Source of the DNA: Actinomycetota bacterium
GTDB lineage: Bacteria > Actinomycetota > Actinomycetes > Propionibacteriales > Propionibacteriaceae
NCBI GenBank assembly: GCA_020161015.1
Contig: JAIUOT010000002.1
Location: forward strand, 1 to 64,000
Reading direction: 5' to 3'
DNA: 64,000 nucleotides
The notes beneath the pieces are model-generated. The model was not told the DNA's origin. It saw only the letters and a program-made list of their open reading frames with translations, and ran no database searches. Positions 17,054-25,992 of this stretch are shown here, piece after piece. The first letter of the stretch is position 1. The number at the start of each line of letters is the position of its first letter. The position numbers and the translations under genes were made by a program.

Positions 17054-18090
17054 CGGACCTCCTGTGGTGCCGGCCGGGCCGGCTGCTGCTGGGTGATGCA
17101 GTGGATGCCCCCGCCGCGGGCGAAGAGCGGACGCGCGTCGACCGCCACCACCTCGCGTCCGGGGTAGGCCGCGGCGAGGATCTCCCGTGCGGGGGCGTCG
17201 GCGGGGTCGTCGAAGGCGCAGGCCACCACTACGCCGTTGGCGACGTAGTGGTTGACGTAGCTGTGGTCGACGAAGCCCTCGGCGTCGGTCAGGCCGCGGG
17301 GCGCGGGCAGTTCCGTCACCCGCAGCGACCGTCCGTCGGCGTCCGTGGCGGCCCGGAGCAGCCCGACGAGCTCCTCGGTCACCGGGTGGTCGGGATGCGC
17401 CGGATCGGGCTGGACGTGCACCAGCACCTCGCCGGGTCCGGTGAACGTCGCCACCAGGTCGACGTGGCCGCGGGTGCCGAACTCCCGGCTGTCCCGGGTC
17501 AGCCCACGGGGGAGCCAGATCACGCGCCGCGCACCGACCGTCCGCGCCAGTTCGGCCTCGACCGCGGCCTCGTCCCAGCCCGGGTTGCGGCCAGGGTCGA
17601 GCTGGACGGTCCGCGTGACGAGGAACGTGCCGCGGCCGTCGGTGTGGACGCCGCCGCCCTCGTTCACCAGCGGGGAGGAGACCGGCTCGGCGCCGCTGGC
17701 GGCGATCGCCACCCGGGCCGCCTGCGCGTCCAGCTCCCAGCGCGCCCACGCCTGGGCGCCCCAGCCGTTGAAGACCCAGTCGACGGCTCCCAGGCGTCCC
17801 GCCTCGTCGAGCACGAAGGTCGGGCCGGTGTCGCGGTACCAGGCGTCGTCCAGCGGGTGCACGTGCACCTCGACCGACGCCGACAGCAGCCGGCGCGCGT
17901 CGGCGACCGCCGACGGCGGCACCACCATCGAGACCGGCTCATGGTCGACCACGGCGTTGGCGACGGCCGCCCAGGTGGTCCGGGCGAGCTCGGCCTCGGA
18001 CGCGGTGTCGCCGAGGGTGTAGCCGCCGGAGGGCCACGCCATCCAGGTGCGCTCGTGCGGCTCGGTCTCTGCCGGCATCCGCCAGGTCAT
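17050..18090 (-). CDS. aguA: Agmatine deiminase
   Basis: 346 residues of the peptidyl-arginine-deiminase family. The N-terminal MPAETEPHERTWMAWPS, WYRDTGPTF, NGWG, EGGGVHTDGRGT and the C-terminal GGGIHCITQQQP (catalytic Cys331) are diagnostic. It converts agmatine to N-carbamoylputrescine and ammonia. The ATG at 18090 matches the family N-terminus; a GTG six bases upstream is possible. It is the first gene of the aguA-aguB pair. No arginine decarboxylase is in the window, so agmatine must come from elsewhere or from outside the cell. Confidence 0.9.
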   Translation of the reverse strand: MTWRMPAETEPHERTWMAWPSGGYTLGDTASEAELARTTWAAVANAVVDHEPVSMVVPPSAVADARRLLSASVEVHVHPLDDAWYRDTGPTFVLDEAGRLGAVDWVFNGWGAQAWARWELDAQAARVAIAASGAEPVSSPLVNEGGGVHTDGRGTFLVTRTVQLDPGRNPGWDEAAVEAELARTVGARRVIWLPRGLTRDSREFGTRGHVDLVATFTGPGEVLVHVQPDPAHPDHPVTEELVGLLRAATDADGRSLRVTELPAPRGLTDAEGFVDHSYVNHYVANGVVVACAFDDPADAPAREILAAAYPGREVVAVDARPLFARGGGIHCITQQQPARPAPQEVR

Positions 18091-18220
18091 GGGCACAGCG
18101 TTCCAGACGTCCCGGCGAGACGCACCCCGCGGCCGGCGGTGGTGAACAGCGGGCCGGCGCGCCGCCCGCGCCGGTAGACGCCGGGTGGTCGTGACGCGCC
18201 TCGTGTGTCACACCCGTGAA

Positions 18221-18245
18221 TGATCCGTTTCAATGAACCGATTTT
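18221..18245 (+). promoter_or_regulatory. Putative rhamnose-type LacI operators upstream of the lacI-type gene
   Basis: TGATCCGTTTCA (18221-18232) matches the palindrome TGAAWCGWTTCA at 10 of 12 positions, and TGAACCGATTTT (18234-18245) at 9 of 12. They lie about 40-60 bases upstream of the regulator start and suggest autoregulation. Confidence 0.4.
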
Positions 18246-18283
18246 GTGATCTAATCGTGACCAATCGCCAGATCGGAGTGTCC

Positions 18284-19330
18284 ATGACGCCCAGGAGTTC
18301 GGTGAGCATGCGCGACGTCGCCATGCTCGCGAGGGTCTCCGTCGGCACGGTGTCCAACGTGCTGAATTCGCCCGACCGTGTGTCCGACGCCACCCGCCAG
18401 CGCGTCGAGGAGGCGATCGCGAAGCTCGGCTGGGTACCCAACGAGTCGGCCAGGCAGTTGCGCGCCGGCCGCAGCCGATCCATCGGCATGGTGGTCATGG
18501 ACCTGTCCAACCCCTTCTTCGCCGACGTGATCCGCGGCGCGGAGCGGCTGCTGTACGACGAGCAGTACTCGGTGCAGGTGGGCAACAGCGACTCCGACCT
18601 GTCCCGCGAGCTCACGCTGCTGGAGCGGTTCGAGCAGCAGCGCATCGGCGGCGTCCTGTTCGCCCCGATCGAGGACCGCGCCGAGCGGGTGCTCAAGCTG
18701 CGCCGCCGGGGCATCCCCGTGGTGATCGTCGACCGCGCCGGCACCGGCACCGACTACTGCTCAGTGGGCGTGGACGACCTCGTCGGCGGCCGCCTCGCCG
18801 CCGAGCACCTGCTCGACCAGGGCCACCACCGACTGGCGTTCGTCGGCGGCCCGAGCACCCTCGCCCAGGTCAGGGACCGCCGCCGCGGCGCGGAACTGGC
18901 CGTCGACCAGGCGGGGGAGGGGACGTCCCTGCTGGTCGTCAGCACCCCGACCACGAGCCTCGAGGCGGGCGTCAGCAGCGCGGGGGAGATCGCCGCGCTG
19001 CCCGAGGCCGAGCGCCCCACCGCCGTCTTCGCGGCCAACGACCTGATCGCGATCGGCCTGCTCCAGGGGTTCACCACCGCGGGCCTGCGCGTGCCGGACG
19101 ACATGGCCATCATCGGCTACGACGACATCGCCTTCGCCGCGGCGGCCGCCGTCCCGCTGTCCTCGATCCGGCAGCCGCGGGAGGACATCGGCCGCAAGTC
19201 CGCTGAATTGCTCCTCGCCGAGATGGAGGCCGCGGACGCCGCCCTGCCACACGTCCACGAGACGATCCGCTTCGTCCCGCAGCTGGTCGCGCGCCGCTCG
19301 ACACACCGCCGCAAGCCCCGGAAGGGTTGA
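18284..19330 (+). CDS. LacI-family regulator of the rhamnose genes
   Basis: 348 residues. The N-terminal LacI helix-turn-helix is SMRDVAMLARVSVGTVSNVLNSPDRVS with hinge GWVPNESARQLRAGRS, followed by a periplasmic-binding-protein-like ligand domain (LSNPFFADVIRGAERLL, VFAANDLIAIGLLQG, IIGYDDIAFAAAAAVPLSSI). The ATG at 18284 has GGAG six bases upstream; an ATG at 18233 lies inside the operator region. It stands directly in front of the rhaTPQS importer, and its stop codon is inside that operon's -35 box. It is the obvious repressor of the rhamnose genes, with L-rhamnose or a rhamnulose derivative as likely inducer. Confidence 0.85.
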   Translation: MTPRSSVSMRDVAMLARVSVGTVSNVLNSPDRVSDATRQRVEEAIAKLGWVPNESARQLRAGRSRSIGMVVMDLSNPFFADVIRGAERLLYDEQYSVQVGNSDSDLSRELTLLERFEQQRIGGVLFAPIEDRAERVLKLRRRGIPVVIVDRAGTGTDYCSVGVDDLVGGRLAAEHLLDQGHHRLAFVGGPSTLAQVRDRRRGAELAVDQAGEGTSLLVVSTPTTSLEAGVSSAGEIAALPEAERPTAVFAANDLIAIGLLQGFTTAGLRVPDDMAIIGYDDIAFAAAAAVPLSSIRQPREDIGRKSAELLLAEMEAADAALPHVHETIRFVPQLVARRSTHRRKPRKG

Positions 19331-19382
19331 CACCGGGCCTCCTCTTCCGTAGGGTCATGAATCGTTCTTATGGAACGTTTCA
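19327..19382 (+). promoter_or_regulatory. Promoter and LacI operator of the rhaTPQS operon
   Basis: TTGACA (19327-19332) and TAGGGT (19350-19355) are 17 bases apart. Immediately downstream lie TGAATCGTTCTT (19358-19369, 9 of 12) and TGGAACGTTTCA (19371-19382, 11 of 12 to TGAAWCGWTTCA), covering the expected transcription start. A repressor here would block initiation. The -35 overlaps the stop codon of the regulator gene. Confidence 0.65.
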
Positions 19383-19408
19383 ACGCATCGGCCAATGGAG
19401 GCAGCTCG

Positions 19409-20923
19409 GTGGACAACAGCCAGGCAGCACCGGTTCTCGAGCTCAAGGGCGTGTCGAAGAGCTTCGGGGCGGTGGTCGCGTTGCGCAACGCCGACCTGGC
19501 CCTGCGGGCCGGCTCGATCCACGCCGTCGTCGGTGAGAACGGCGCCGGGAAGTCGACCCTGGTCAAGATCATGGCCGGGCTCTACCAGCGCGACACCGGC
19601 ACCTTCGAGATGGACGGCGCGCCGGTGCACTTCCGCACCACGGCCGAGGCCAAGGACGCCGGCGTCGCGGTGATCTACCAGGAGCCGACCCTCTTCCCCG
19701 ACCTGTCGGTGACCGAGAACGTGTTCATGGGGCGCCAGCCGGTGAGTCGCTTCGGCCGCATCGACAAGGCGGCGATGCGCACGGAGGTCGTCGGCCTGAT
19801 GGAGCGACTCGGCGTCCGCATCGACCCCGGCCGTCCCTGCGAGGGCCTGTCGATCGCCGACCAGCAGATCATCGAGATCGCGAAGGCCATCTCCCTGGAC
19901 GCCCGCGTGCTGATCATGGACGAGCCCACCGCGGCCCTGTCCGGTGTCGAGGTCGACCGGCTGTTCGCGGTCGCCCGCAGCCTGCGCGACGAGGGCCGGG
20001 CGCTGATGTTCATCTCGCACCGCTTCGACGAGGTCTTCAGCCTGTGCGACACCGTCACCGTGATGCGGGACGGCACCTACATCTCCACCGACGCGATCGC
20101 CGACACCTCGGTGGCAGAGATCGTGCGCCGGATGGTCGGACGCGATGTCAACGAGCTCTTCCCCAAGCAGGCGGCCGAGATCGGGCGTCCGCTGCTCGAG
20201 GTGACCGGCCTCACCGAGCCCGGCGTGTTCTCCGACATCAGCTTCACCGTCCGCTCCGGCGAGATCGTCGCCCTCGCAGGCCTCGTCGGCGCGGGACGCA
20301 GCGAAGTGGCCCGCGCGGTCTTCGGCGTCGACCCCTACACCACCGGCTCGGTGGTCGTGGACGGCAAGCCGCTGCCCCGCCGCAAGCCCAGCGCAGCCAT
20401 GAAGCAGGGCATCGCGCTCGTGCCGGAGGACCGGCGCAAGCAGGGCCTGGTCATCGACGCCACCGTCGCCAGCAACATCACCGACGCGATCCGTCCCACG
20501 CTCACCACCTTCGGCCTGGTGACCGCGCGGCGCGAGAACGCGGAGGCCCAGATCTGGGCGCGCAAGCTCGAGGTGAAGACCGCGGCCCTGGACGCCGTCG
20601 CCGGCACCCTCTCCGGCGGCAACCAGCAGAAGGTGGTGCTGGCCAAGTGGCTGGCGGCGAACCCCAAGGTGCTGATCATCGACGAGCCCACCCGCGGCAT
20701 CGACGTCGGCACGAAGTCCGAGGTCCACCGGATGATGTCCGAGCTCGCCGGCATGGGCCTGGCGATCCTGATGATCTCCTCCGAGCTGCCCGAGGTGCTG
20801 GGCATGGCCGACCGCGTCCTCGTGATGCACGAGGGCCGGATCACCGCAGACATCCCGCGAGCAGAGGCCACTCCCGAGTCGGTCATGTTCGCAGCCACCC
20901 ACGACAAGGAGGACGTCGCGTGA
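19409..20923 (+). CDS. rhaT: L-rhamnose ABC transporter ATPase, tandem domains
   Basis: 504 residues with two nucleotide-binding domains: N-terminal GENGAGKST and Walker B LIMDEPTAAL, C-terminal degenerate Walker region GLVGAGRSE with LSGGNQQK and LIIDEPTRGIDVG. This is the RbsA/RhaT architecture. The GTG at 19409 is chosen because GGAGG lies seven bases upstream. The in-frame ATG at 19370 sits inside the operator, at or before the expected transcription start. It powers rhamnose uptake with the two permeases and the binding protein that follow. Confidence 0.88.
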   Translation: MDNSQAAPVLELKGVSKSFGAVVALRNADLALRAGSIHAVVGENGAGKSTLVKIMAGLYQRDTGTFEMDGAPVHFRTTAEAKDAGVAVIYQEPTLFPDLSVTENVFMGRQPVSRFGRIDKAAMRTEVVGLMERLGVRIDPGRPCEGLSIADQQIIEIAKAISLDARVLIMDEPTAALSGVEVDRLFAVARSLRDEGRALMFISHRFDEVFSLCDTVTVMRDGTYISTDAIADTSVAEIVRRMVGRDVNELFPKQAAEIGRPLLEVTGLTEPGVFSDISFTVRSGEIVALAGLVGAGRSEVARAVFGVDPYTTGSVVVDGKPLPRRKPSAAMKQGIALVPEDRRKQGLVIDATVASNITDAIRPTLTTFGLVTARRENAEAQIWARKLEVKTAALDAVAGTLSGGNQQKVVLAKWLAANPKVLIIDEPTRGIDVGTKSEVHRMMSELAGMGLAILMISSELPEVLGMADRVLVMHEGRITADIPRAEATPESVMFAATHDKEDVA

Positions 20924-21945
20924 CGACCGTGGCCGCCCCGCCCGCCCCCGGAGTACTCAGCCGGCTCGGCTCCCTGGCGCGCTCCCGCGAGACCGGCATC
21001 TTCCTGGCCTTCGCCCTGGTCGTCGCGGCGACCACCGTGAAGAACCCGCAGTTCCTCTTCAGCGGTGACGGCTGGCGCGACCTGCTGCTCACCCCGGCCA
21101 TCGTGGCCGTGGTCGCGATCGGCCAGGCCGTGGTGATCATCACCCGCAGCGTCGACCTGTCCGTCGGCTCGATCGTCGGCCTGACCGCGTACCTCGTGGG
21201 CAGCCTGTTCGTCGCCGTCCCCGGGTTCCCGATCCCGCTGGTCTTCCTCGTGGGCATCGCCTTCGGCAGCCTGCTCGGCCTCGTCAACGGCGCGCTGGTG
21301 GCGTTCGGACGCGTGCCGGCGATGGTGATCACCCTCGGCACCCTCTACGCCTACCGCGGCATCAACGTGGTGTGGACCGGCAGCAACCGGATCAACGCCT
21401 CCGACATGCCGCGCGACTTCCTCGCCCTCGGCACCCAGCAGGTGCTGACCATCCCGGTGATCACGATCCTCGCCGTGGCGATCCTGGCGATGGTCGGCTG
21501 GTACATGGCGAACACCCGTGGCGGACGCGAGTTCTACGCGATCGGCTCCGACCCCGACGCCGCAGAGCTGTACGGCCTGGCCAAGACCAAGCGCGTGCTC
21601 ATCGCCTTCGTCGCCAGCGGGGCCGCGTCCGGGCTCGGTGGCGTGCTCTTCGCCGCCCGCTACGGCACCATCAACTCCCAGGTCGGCGACGGCTTCGAGC
21701 TCCAGGCGATCGGCGCGGCCGTCATCGGCGGCGTGGCCATCGTCGGCGGCAGCGGCACCGTGCTGGGTGCCGTCTTCGGCGCCTACCTGCTGCTCACGAT
21801 CAACCGCGCCCTTCCCGTCCTCGGCATCCCCGACTTCTGGCAGCGCGCCGTGGTGGGTGCCCTGATCATCGGCGCGATCATCCTCGACCGCGTGCTGGCG
21901 AACCGGCAGGCCAAACGACTGATGGAAGACAGGAGCGCAGCATGA
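20920..21945 (+). CDS. rhaP: L-rhamnose ABC transporter permease
   Basis: 341 residues, RbsC-like, with about ten membrane segments and the signature AIGQAVVIITRSVDLSVGSIVGL. The GTG at 20920 overlaps the ATPase stop (GTGA). The conserved cytoplasmic region IGAAVIGGVAIVGGSGTVLGA is near the C-terminus. A second, different permease follows, so the pore is a heterodimer, as in the RhaSTPQ systems of rhizobia. Confidence 0.87.
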   Translation: MTTVAAPPAPGVLSRLGSLARSRETGIFLAFALVVAATTVKNPQFLFSGDGWRDLLLTPAIVAVVAIGQAVVIITRSVDLSVGSIVGLTAYLVGSLFVAVPGFPIPLVFLVGIAFGSLLGLVNGALVAFGRVPAMVITLGTLYAYRGINVVWTGSNRINASDMPRDFLALGTQQVLTIPVITILAVAILAMVGWYMANTRGGREFYAIGSDPDAAELYGLAKTKRVLIAFVASGAASGLGGVLFAARYGTINSQVGDGFELQAIGAAVIGGVAIVGGSGTVLGAVFGAYLLLTINRALPVLGIPDFWQRAVVGALIIGAIILDRVLANRQAKRLMEDRSAA

Positions 21946-22985
21946 CCACGCTCACCACCGGCAGTCCGGACACCCGCACGTACGCCGAGTTCGGCCGTCC
22001 CCTGTGGCGCCGGGCGCTGTTCAACCGCGAGATGGCGATCATTGCCCTGCTCCTCGCCGTCGTCGTGGCCGCGTCCGTCATGGTGCCGAAGTTCGCCACC
22101 CCGGTGACGCTGGGCTACCTGCTCTTCGACGTCACCCCGATCCTGCTGATCGCGCTGGCGATGGCCCCGGTGATGATCACCGGCGACATCGACCTGTCCG
22201 TCGGCTCGATGGTCGGCCTGAGCAGCGTCACGCTGGGGCTCGGCACCCAGATGGGCCTGTCCGTCCCTGTGGCCGGCCTGATCGCCCTGCTCGTCGGAGC
22301 GCTCGGCGGCCTGGTCAACGGCCTCCTCGTCACCCGGATCGGCCTGCCTGCGCTGGCGGTGACGATCGGTACGCTCGCGCTCTACCGCGGGATCGCTGTC
22401 GGGCTGCTCGGCACGACGGCCATCACGCAGTTCGACCGCTGGTGGACGACGCTGGTCAAGTCGAAGATCGGCGGCAGCGGGATCCCGACGGTGATGATCG
22501 TCTTCGTCCTGCTGCTCGCCGCGTTCGCGATCATGCTGCACTTCACCCCGTTCGGCCGCGGCGTGTTCTCGATCGGGCTGAGCAAGGACGCCGCCGTGTT
22601 CTCCGGCGTGGACGCCGAGCGCACCCGGCTGGTGCTGTTCGTGCTGTCGGGGCTGATGGCCGCGCTCGCCGGCATCTACTACGCGCTCTACTACAACTCC
22701 GCGCGCGGCGACAACGCCACCGGCATGGAACTCCAGGTGATCGCAGCGGTCGTGCTCGGCGGGGTGTCGGTGTTCGGCGGCCGCGGTGCCCTGCACGGCG
22801 TCGTCGCCGGCGTCCTGCTGATCGGCGTGCTGTCCAAGGCGCTGCAACTGGTGAACATCACGTCCGACGTGGTGAGCATCATCACCGGCGTCCTGCTGGT
22901 GCTGTCGGTGATCGCCGGCAGCGTCCTGTCCTGGATCCAGGCGAAACGCCTCCGTCCGGCCGCTCCACCCGTGAAGACCTCCTGA
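21942..22985 (+). CDS. rhaQ: L-rhamnose ABC transporter permease, second subunit
   Basis: 347 residues, RbsC-like, with LAMAPVMITGDIDLSVGSMVGL and AAVVLGGVSVFGGRGALHG. The ATG at 21942 overlaps the stop of the preceding permease (ATGA). The N-terminal cytoplasmic extension (about 30 residues) and the more polar periplasmic loop distinguish it from RhaP, its presumed partner. Confidence 0.87.
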   Translation: MTTLTTGSPDTRTYAEFGRPLWRRALFNREMAIIALLLAVVVAASVMVPKFATPVTLGYLLFDVTPILLIALAMAPVMITGDIDLSVGSMVGLSSVTLGLGTQMGLSVPVAGLIALLVGALGGLVNGLLVTRIGLPALAVTIGTLALYRGIAVGLLGTTAITQFDRWWTTLVKSKIGGSGIPTVMIVFVLLLAAFAIMLHFTPFGRGVFSIGLSKDAAVFSGVDAERTRLVLFVLSGLMAALAGIYYALYYNSARGDNATGMELQVIAAVVLGGVSVFGGRGALHGVVAGVLLIGVLSKALQLVNITSDVVSIITGVLLVLSVIAGSVLSWIQAKRLRPAAPPVKTS

Positions 22986-23054
22986 AGGAACCGGGGCTTG
23001 CCCCAATCAACCGTCTGGCCCAACGTCGGGCCCGACCAAACGAAAGGATCACCC

Positions 23055-24116
23055 ATGATGCTCGGTAAGTCCCGTGTGGGTCTCCGTGCAATGGCGGCGC
23101 TGGCGGCCTCAAGCCTCCTGCTTGCTGCCGGTTGTTCGTCGGGTGGCGCTGCCAGCCCGGCCGCCTCCGGCTCCGCCCCGGCGTCCTCGGCCCCGGCCGC
23201 GGCGAATCTGACCATGACCTTCCTGCCGAAGAACCTGGGCAACCCGTACTTCGACACCTCGTTCAAGGGCGTCCAGGCGGCGGTGCAGGCCGTCGGCGGC
23301 ACCGTGACCCAGGTGGGACCGGCCAAAGGCGACGACCCGGCCGGCCAGGTCTCCTACATCAACACCGCCACCCAGCAGCAGGTGGGCGCGCTGATCGTGT
23401 CGGCCAACGACAAGTCGGCCATCTGCGACGCGCTGACGGAGGCCAAGACCGCTGGGGTGAAGGTCGTCACCTTCGACTCCGACACCAACCCCGAGTGCCG
23501 CGACCTGTTCATCAACCAGGCGACCGCCGAGGGCATCGCCAAGGTGCAGGTCGACATCATCACCTCCGAGATCGGTGACTCCGGCGAGATCGCGATCCTG
23601 TCGGCCGCGGCCAACGCGACCAACCAGAACGCCTGGATCGACATGATGAAGAAGGAGCTCGCCGCGAGCCACCCGAACGTCAAGCTCGTCGACGTGGTGT
23701 ACGGCAACGACGACGACCAGACCTCGTTCGACAAGACCGCCGGCCTGCTGCAGTCCCACCCGAACCTGAAGGGCATCGTGTCCCCGACCACGGTCGGCAT
23801 CGCCGCCGCGGCCCGCTACCTGTCCACCTCGAAGGCCAAGGGCAAGGTCATGCTGACCGGCCTGGGCACCCCGAACCAGATGCGCGAGTACGTCAAGGAC
23901 GGCACCGTCACCGAGTTCGCGCTGTGGAACCCCGAGGAGCTGGGCGCGCTCGCCGCCTACGCCGCCGCGGCCATGGTCAAGGGCGAGATCACCGGCAAGG
24001 AGGGCGAGACCTTCAAGGCCGGCGACAAGGAGTACACGATCGGCGCTGACGCCACCGTCCTGCTCGGCGAGCCCTACAAGTTCAACAAGGACAACATCGA
24101 CAACTTCAACTTCTGA
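23055..24116 (+). CDS. rhaS: L-rhamnose-binding lipoprotein
   Basis: 353 residues. The lipoprotein signal ends LLAAGCSSGG, followed by an Ala/Ser/Pro linker and a type I periplasmic-binding fold (LTMTFLPKNLGNPYFDTSFKGVQ, ALIVSANDKSAICDAL, TFDSDTN). The ATG at 23055 follows AAAGGA by six bases; a second ATG is adjacent. The protein captures rhamnose outside the membrane for RhaTPQ. A strong hairpin immediately downstream (24126-24154) probably stabilises this message, since binding proteins are needed in excess. Confidence 0.87.
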   Translation: MMLGKSRVGLRAMAALAASSLLLAAGCSSGGAASPAASGSAPASSAPAAANLTMTFLPKNLGNPYFDTSFKGVQAAVQAVGGTVTQVGPAKGDDPAGQVSYINTATQQQVGALIVSANDKSAICDALTEAKTAGVKVVTFDSDTNPECRDLFINQATAEGIAKVQVDIITSEIGDSGEIAILSAAANATNQNAWIDMMKKELAASHPNVKLVDVVYGNDDDQTSFDKTAGLLQSHPNLKGIVSPTTVGIAAAARYLSTSKAKGKVMLTGLGTPNQMREYVKDGTVTEFALWNPEELGALAAYAAAAMVKGEITGKEGETFKAGDKEYTIGADATVLLGEPYKFNKDNIDNFNF

Positions 24117-24125
24117 GTTGTCCGT

Positions 24126-24154
24126 GGTGCCCGGCCGGACACCGGCCGGGCACC
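24126..24154 (+). terminator. Intra-operon hairpin after rhaS
   Basis: A perfect 13-bp stem (GGTGCCCGGCCGG with its complement) and a 3-base loop lie ten bases after the rhaS stop, with no T-run. This is the typical place for a 3'-end hairpin that protects binding-protein mRNA and partly attenuates downstream genes. Confidence 0.55.
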
Positions 24155-24208
24155 TCGACCCCCACCCCTCGACCCCCATCGACGCGCGCACGCAGAGAAG
24201 AACCCGAG

Positions 24209-25375
24209 ATGACTGATTTCGCCTCCATCACTGACCAGTTGGCCCTCCAGGCCATCGAGCTGCCCTCGTGGGCGTTCGGGAACTCGGGGACCCGCTTCAA
24301 GGTGTTCGGCACGCCGGGCACCCCCCGCACCGTGCAGGAGAAGCTGGCGGATGCCGCGCAGGTGCACGCCTTCACCGGCCTGGCTCCCACCGTCGCCCTC
24401 CACATCCCGTGGGACAAGGTGGACGACTACGCGGCGCTCGCCGCCTACGCCCGTGACCTGGGCGTTGCCCTGGGCACGATCAACTCGAACACGTTCCAGG
24501 ACGACGCGTACAAGTTCGGCTCGCTGACCCACCTCGACCCGGCCGTCCGTCGCAAGGCGATCGACCACCACCTCGAGTGCATCGACATCATGGACGCCAC
24601 GGGCAGCCGCGACCTGAAGATCTGGCTCGCCGACGGCTCCAACTACCCCGGCCAGGCCGACCTCCGCGGACGCCAGGACCGCCTCGCCGAGTCGCTCCAG
24701 GTGATCTACGACCGGCTCGGCCCTGACCAGCGCCTCGTGCTGGAGTACAAGTTCTTCGAGCCGGCGTTCTACCACACCGACGTGTGCGACTGGGGCACCT
24801 CGTACGCCCAGGTGGCCGCGCTCGGCCCGAAGGCGATGGTCTGCCTCGACACTGGCCACCACGCTCCAGGCACCAACATCGAGTTCATCGTCATGCAGCT
24901 GCTGCGGCTGGGCAAGCTCGGCAGCTTCGACTTCAACTCCCGCTTCTACGCCGACGACGACCTCATCGTCGGGGCGGCCGACCCGTTCCAGCTGTTCCGG
25001 ATCCTGTACGAGGTCGTCCGGGGCGGCGGCTACGGCCCCGACTCCGGGGTGGCCTTCATGCTCGACCAGTGCCACAACGTCGAGGACAAGGTCCCCGGCC
25101 AGATCCGCTCGGTGCTGAACGTGCAGGAGATGACGGCCAAGGCCATGCTCGTCGACACCGACGCCCTCGCGGCGGCGCAGGAGGCCGGCGACGTGCTCGG
25201 CGCGAACGGCGTCTTCATGGACGCCTTCTACACCGACGTCCGCGCCGACCTGGCTGACTGGCGGGAGTCCCGCGGGCTGCCCGCGGACCCGATGGCCGCC
25301 TTCGCCGCCACCGGCTACCTCGGCCGCATCGCCGCCGAGCGCGTCGGCGGCACCCAGGCCGGCTGGGGCGCCTGA
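24209..25375 (+). CDS. rhaI: L-rhamnose isomerase (RhaI type)
   Basis: 388 residues of the xylose-isomerase-like TIM-barrel rhamnose isomerases found in Gram-positives and pseudomonads, distinct from E. coli RhaA. Metal- and substrate-binding stretches include KIWLADGSNYPGQ, VLEYKFFEPAFY, CLDTGHHAPGTN, FDFNSRFYADDDL and MLDQCHN. It interconverts L-rhamnose and L-rhamnulose. It is placed after the importer and before mutarotase, kinase and aldolase, matching the pathway order. The ATG at 24209 has an AGAGAAGAA purine stretch upstream. Confidence 0.9.
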   Translation: MTDFASITDQLALQAIELPSWAFGNSGTRFKVFGTPGTPRTVQEKLADAAQVHAFTGLAPTVALHIPWDKVDDYAALAAYARDLGVALGTINSNTFQDDAYKFGSLTHLDPAVRRKAIDHHLECIDIMDATGSRDLKIWLADGSNYPGQADLRGRQDRLAESLQVIYDRLGPDQRLVLEYKFFEPAFYHTDVCDWGTSYAQVAALGPKAMVCLDTGHHAPGTNIEFIVMQLLRLGKLGSFDFNSRFYADDDLIVGAADPFQLFRILYEVVRGGGYGPDSGVAFMLDQCHNVEDKVPGQIRSVLNVQEMTAKAMLVDTDALAAAQEAGDVLGANGVFMDAFYTDVRADLADWRESRGLPADPMAAFAATGYLGRIAAERVGGTQAGWGA

Positions 25376-25387
25376 CCCGCGTCCGGC

Positions 25388-25474
25388 CCGCAACCCACGC
25401 ACCCGCGCGACCCCGCGACCCACGCAACCGCGCGACCCACCCAACCGCGCGACCACGCGACCCACGCAACCCGG
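25388..25474. repeat. Short imperfect tandem repeat
   Basis: Units like CGCGACCCACGCAACC recur five to six times with small changes between rhaI and rhaM. The run is purine-poor on the plus strand and does not encode a convincing peptide. It leads directly into the hairpin at 25494-25523. Confidence 0.6.
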
Positions 25475-25493
25475 CGAGGGCCAGCGTTGTCGG

Positions 25494-25523
25494 CGAGGGC
25501 CAGCCCACAGGGGCTGGCCCTCG
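25494..25523. other. Perfect hairpin between rhaI and rhaM
   Basis: A 13-bp perfect stem (CGAGGGCCAGCCC and its complement) encloses a four-base loop. One extra partial copy of the left arm lies upstream (25474-25484) and one of the right arm downstream (25531-25542), so alternative pairings are possible. There is no T-run. It could attenuate or process the transcript before rhaM. Confidence 0.5.
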
Positions 25524-25567
25524 GCGCTAAGGCTGGCCCTCGACGCTCCGGAGAGGAGAGAGCACCC

Positions 25568-25906
25568 ATGGCGAGGTACTGCTTGTTGGGCCATGTCGAC
25601 CCGACCAGGCTCGAGGAGTACAAGGCCCGGCACGCCGCTGTCTGGCCGGACCTCCTGGTCGCGCTGAGGGACGCCGGCTGGCGGAACTACTCGCTGTTCC
25701 TGCGTCCGGACGGCCTGCTGATCGGCTACTGCGAGGCCGACGACCTCGACGCGGCGCAGCAGGCTGTGGGCGCCACGGAGGTCAACGCGAGGTGGCAGGC
25801 GGAGATGTCTCGCCTGTTCGCGTCCGAGGGTGCGCCGGACGAGGCGTGGGAGCGGGTCGAGGAGGTCTTCAACCTCGAGGACCAGCTGCGTGCGGCCGGT
25901 CGCTGA
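25568..25906 (+). CDS. rhaM: L-rhamnose mutarotase
   Basis: 112 residues of the RhaM/RhaU family (dimeric alpha-beta barrel). The N-terminal YCLLGHVDPTRLEEYKARHAAVWPDLL includes the conserved His, and RNYSLFL, IGYCEADD and WQAEM follow the family order. It interconverts alpha- and beta-anomers of rhamnose to feed the isomerase. The ATG at 25568 has GAGAGGAGAG upstream. Length is close to the usual 104 residues. Confidence 0.9.
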   Translation: MARYCLLGHVDPTRLEEYKARHAAVWPDLLVALRDAGWRNYSLFLRPDGLLIGYCEADDLDAAQQAVGATEVNARWQAEMSRLFASEGAPDEAWERVEEVFNLEDQLRAAGR

Positions 25907-25930
25907 GTCGCCTCGCCACTAGGCTCTTCC

Positions 25931-25972
25931 TTGACAACGGTGACCGCCGTCCGTATGATATGAAACGATTCA
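25931..25972 (+). promoter_or_regulatory. rhaB promoter with perfect LacI operator
   Basis: TTGACA (25931-25936) and TATGAT (25954-25959) are separated by exactly 17 bases, the best promoter in the window. One base after the -10 lies the perfect palindrome TGAAACGATTCA (25961-25972), spanning the expected start point. It defines the consensus used for the other rhamnose-type sites. Confidence 0.8.
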
Positions 25973-25992
25973 ATCAGTCGCAAGGAAGCGCC

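Noticed and set aside
19370-19408. Upstream ATG start for the rhamnose ATPase gene
   Set aside because: The ATG lies in the LacI operator at or before the predicted transcription start. The GTG at 19409 has GGAGG at good spacing.
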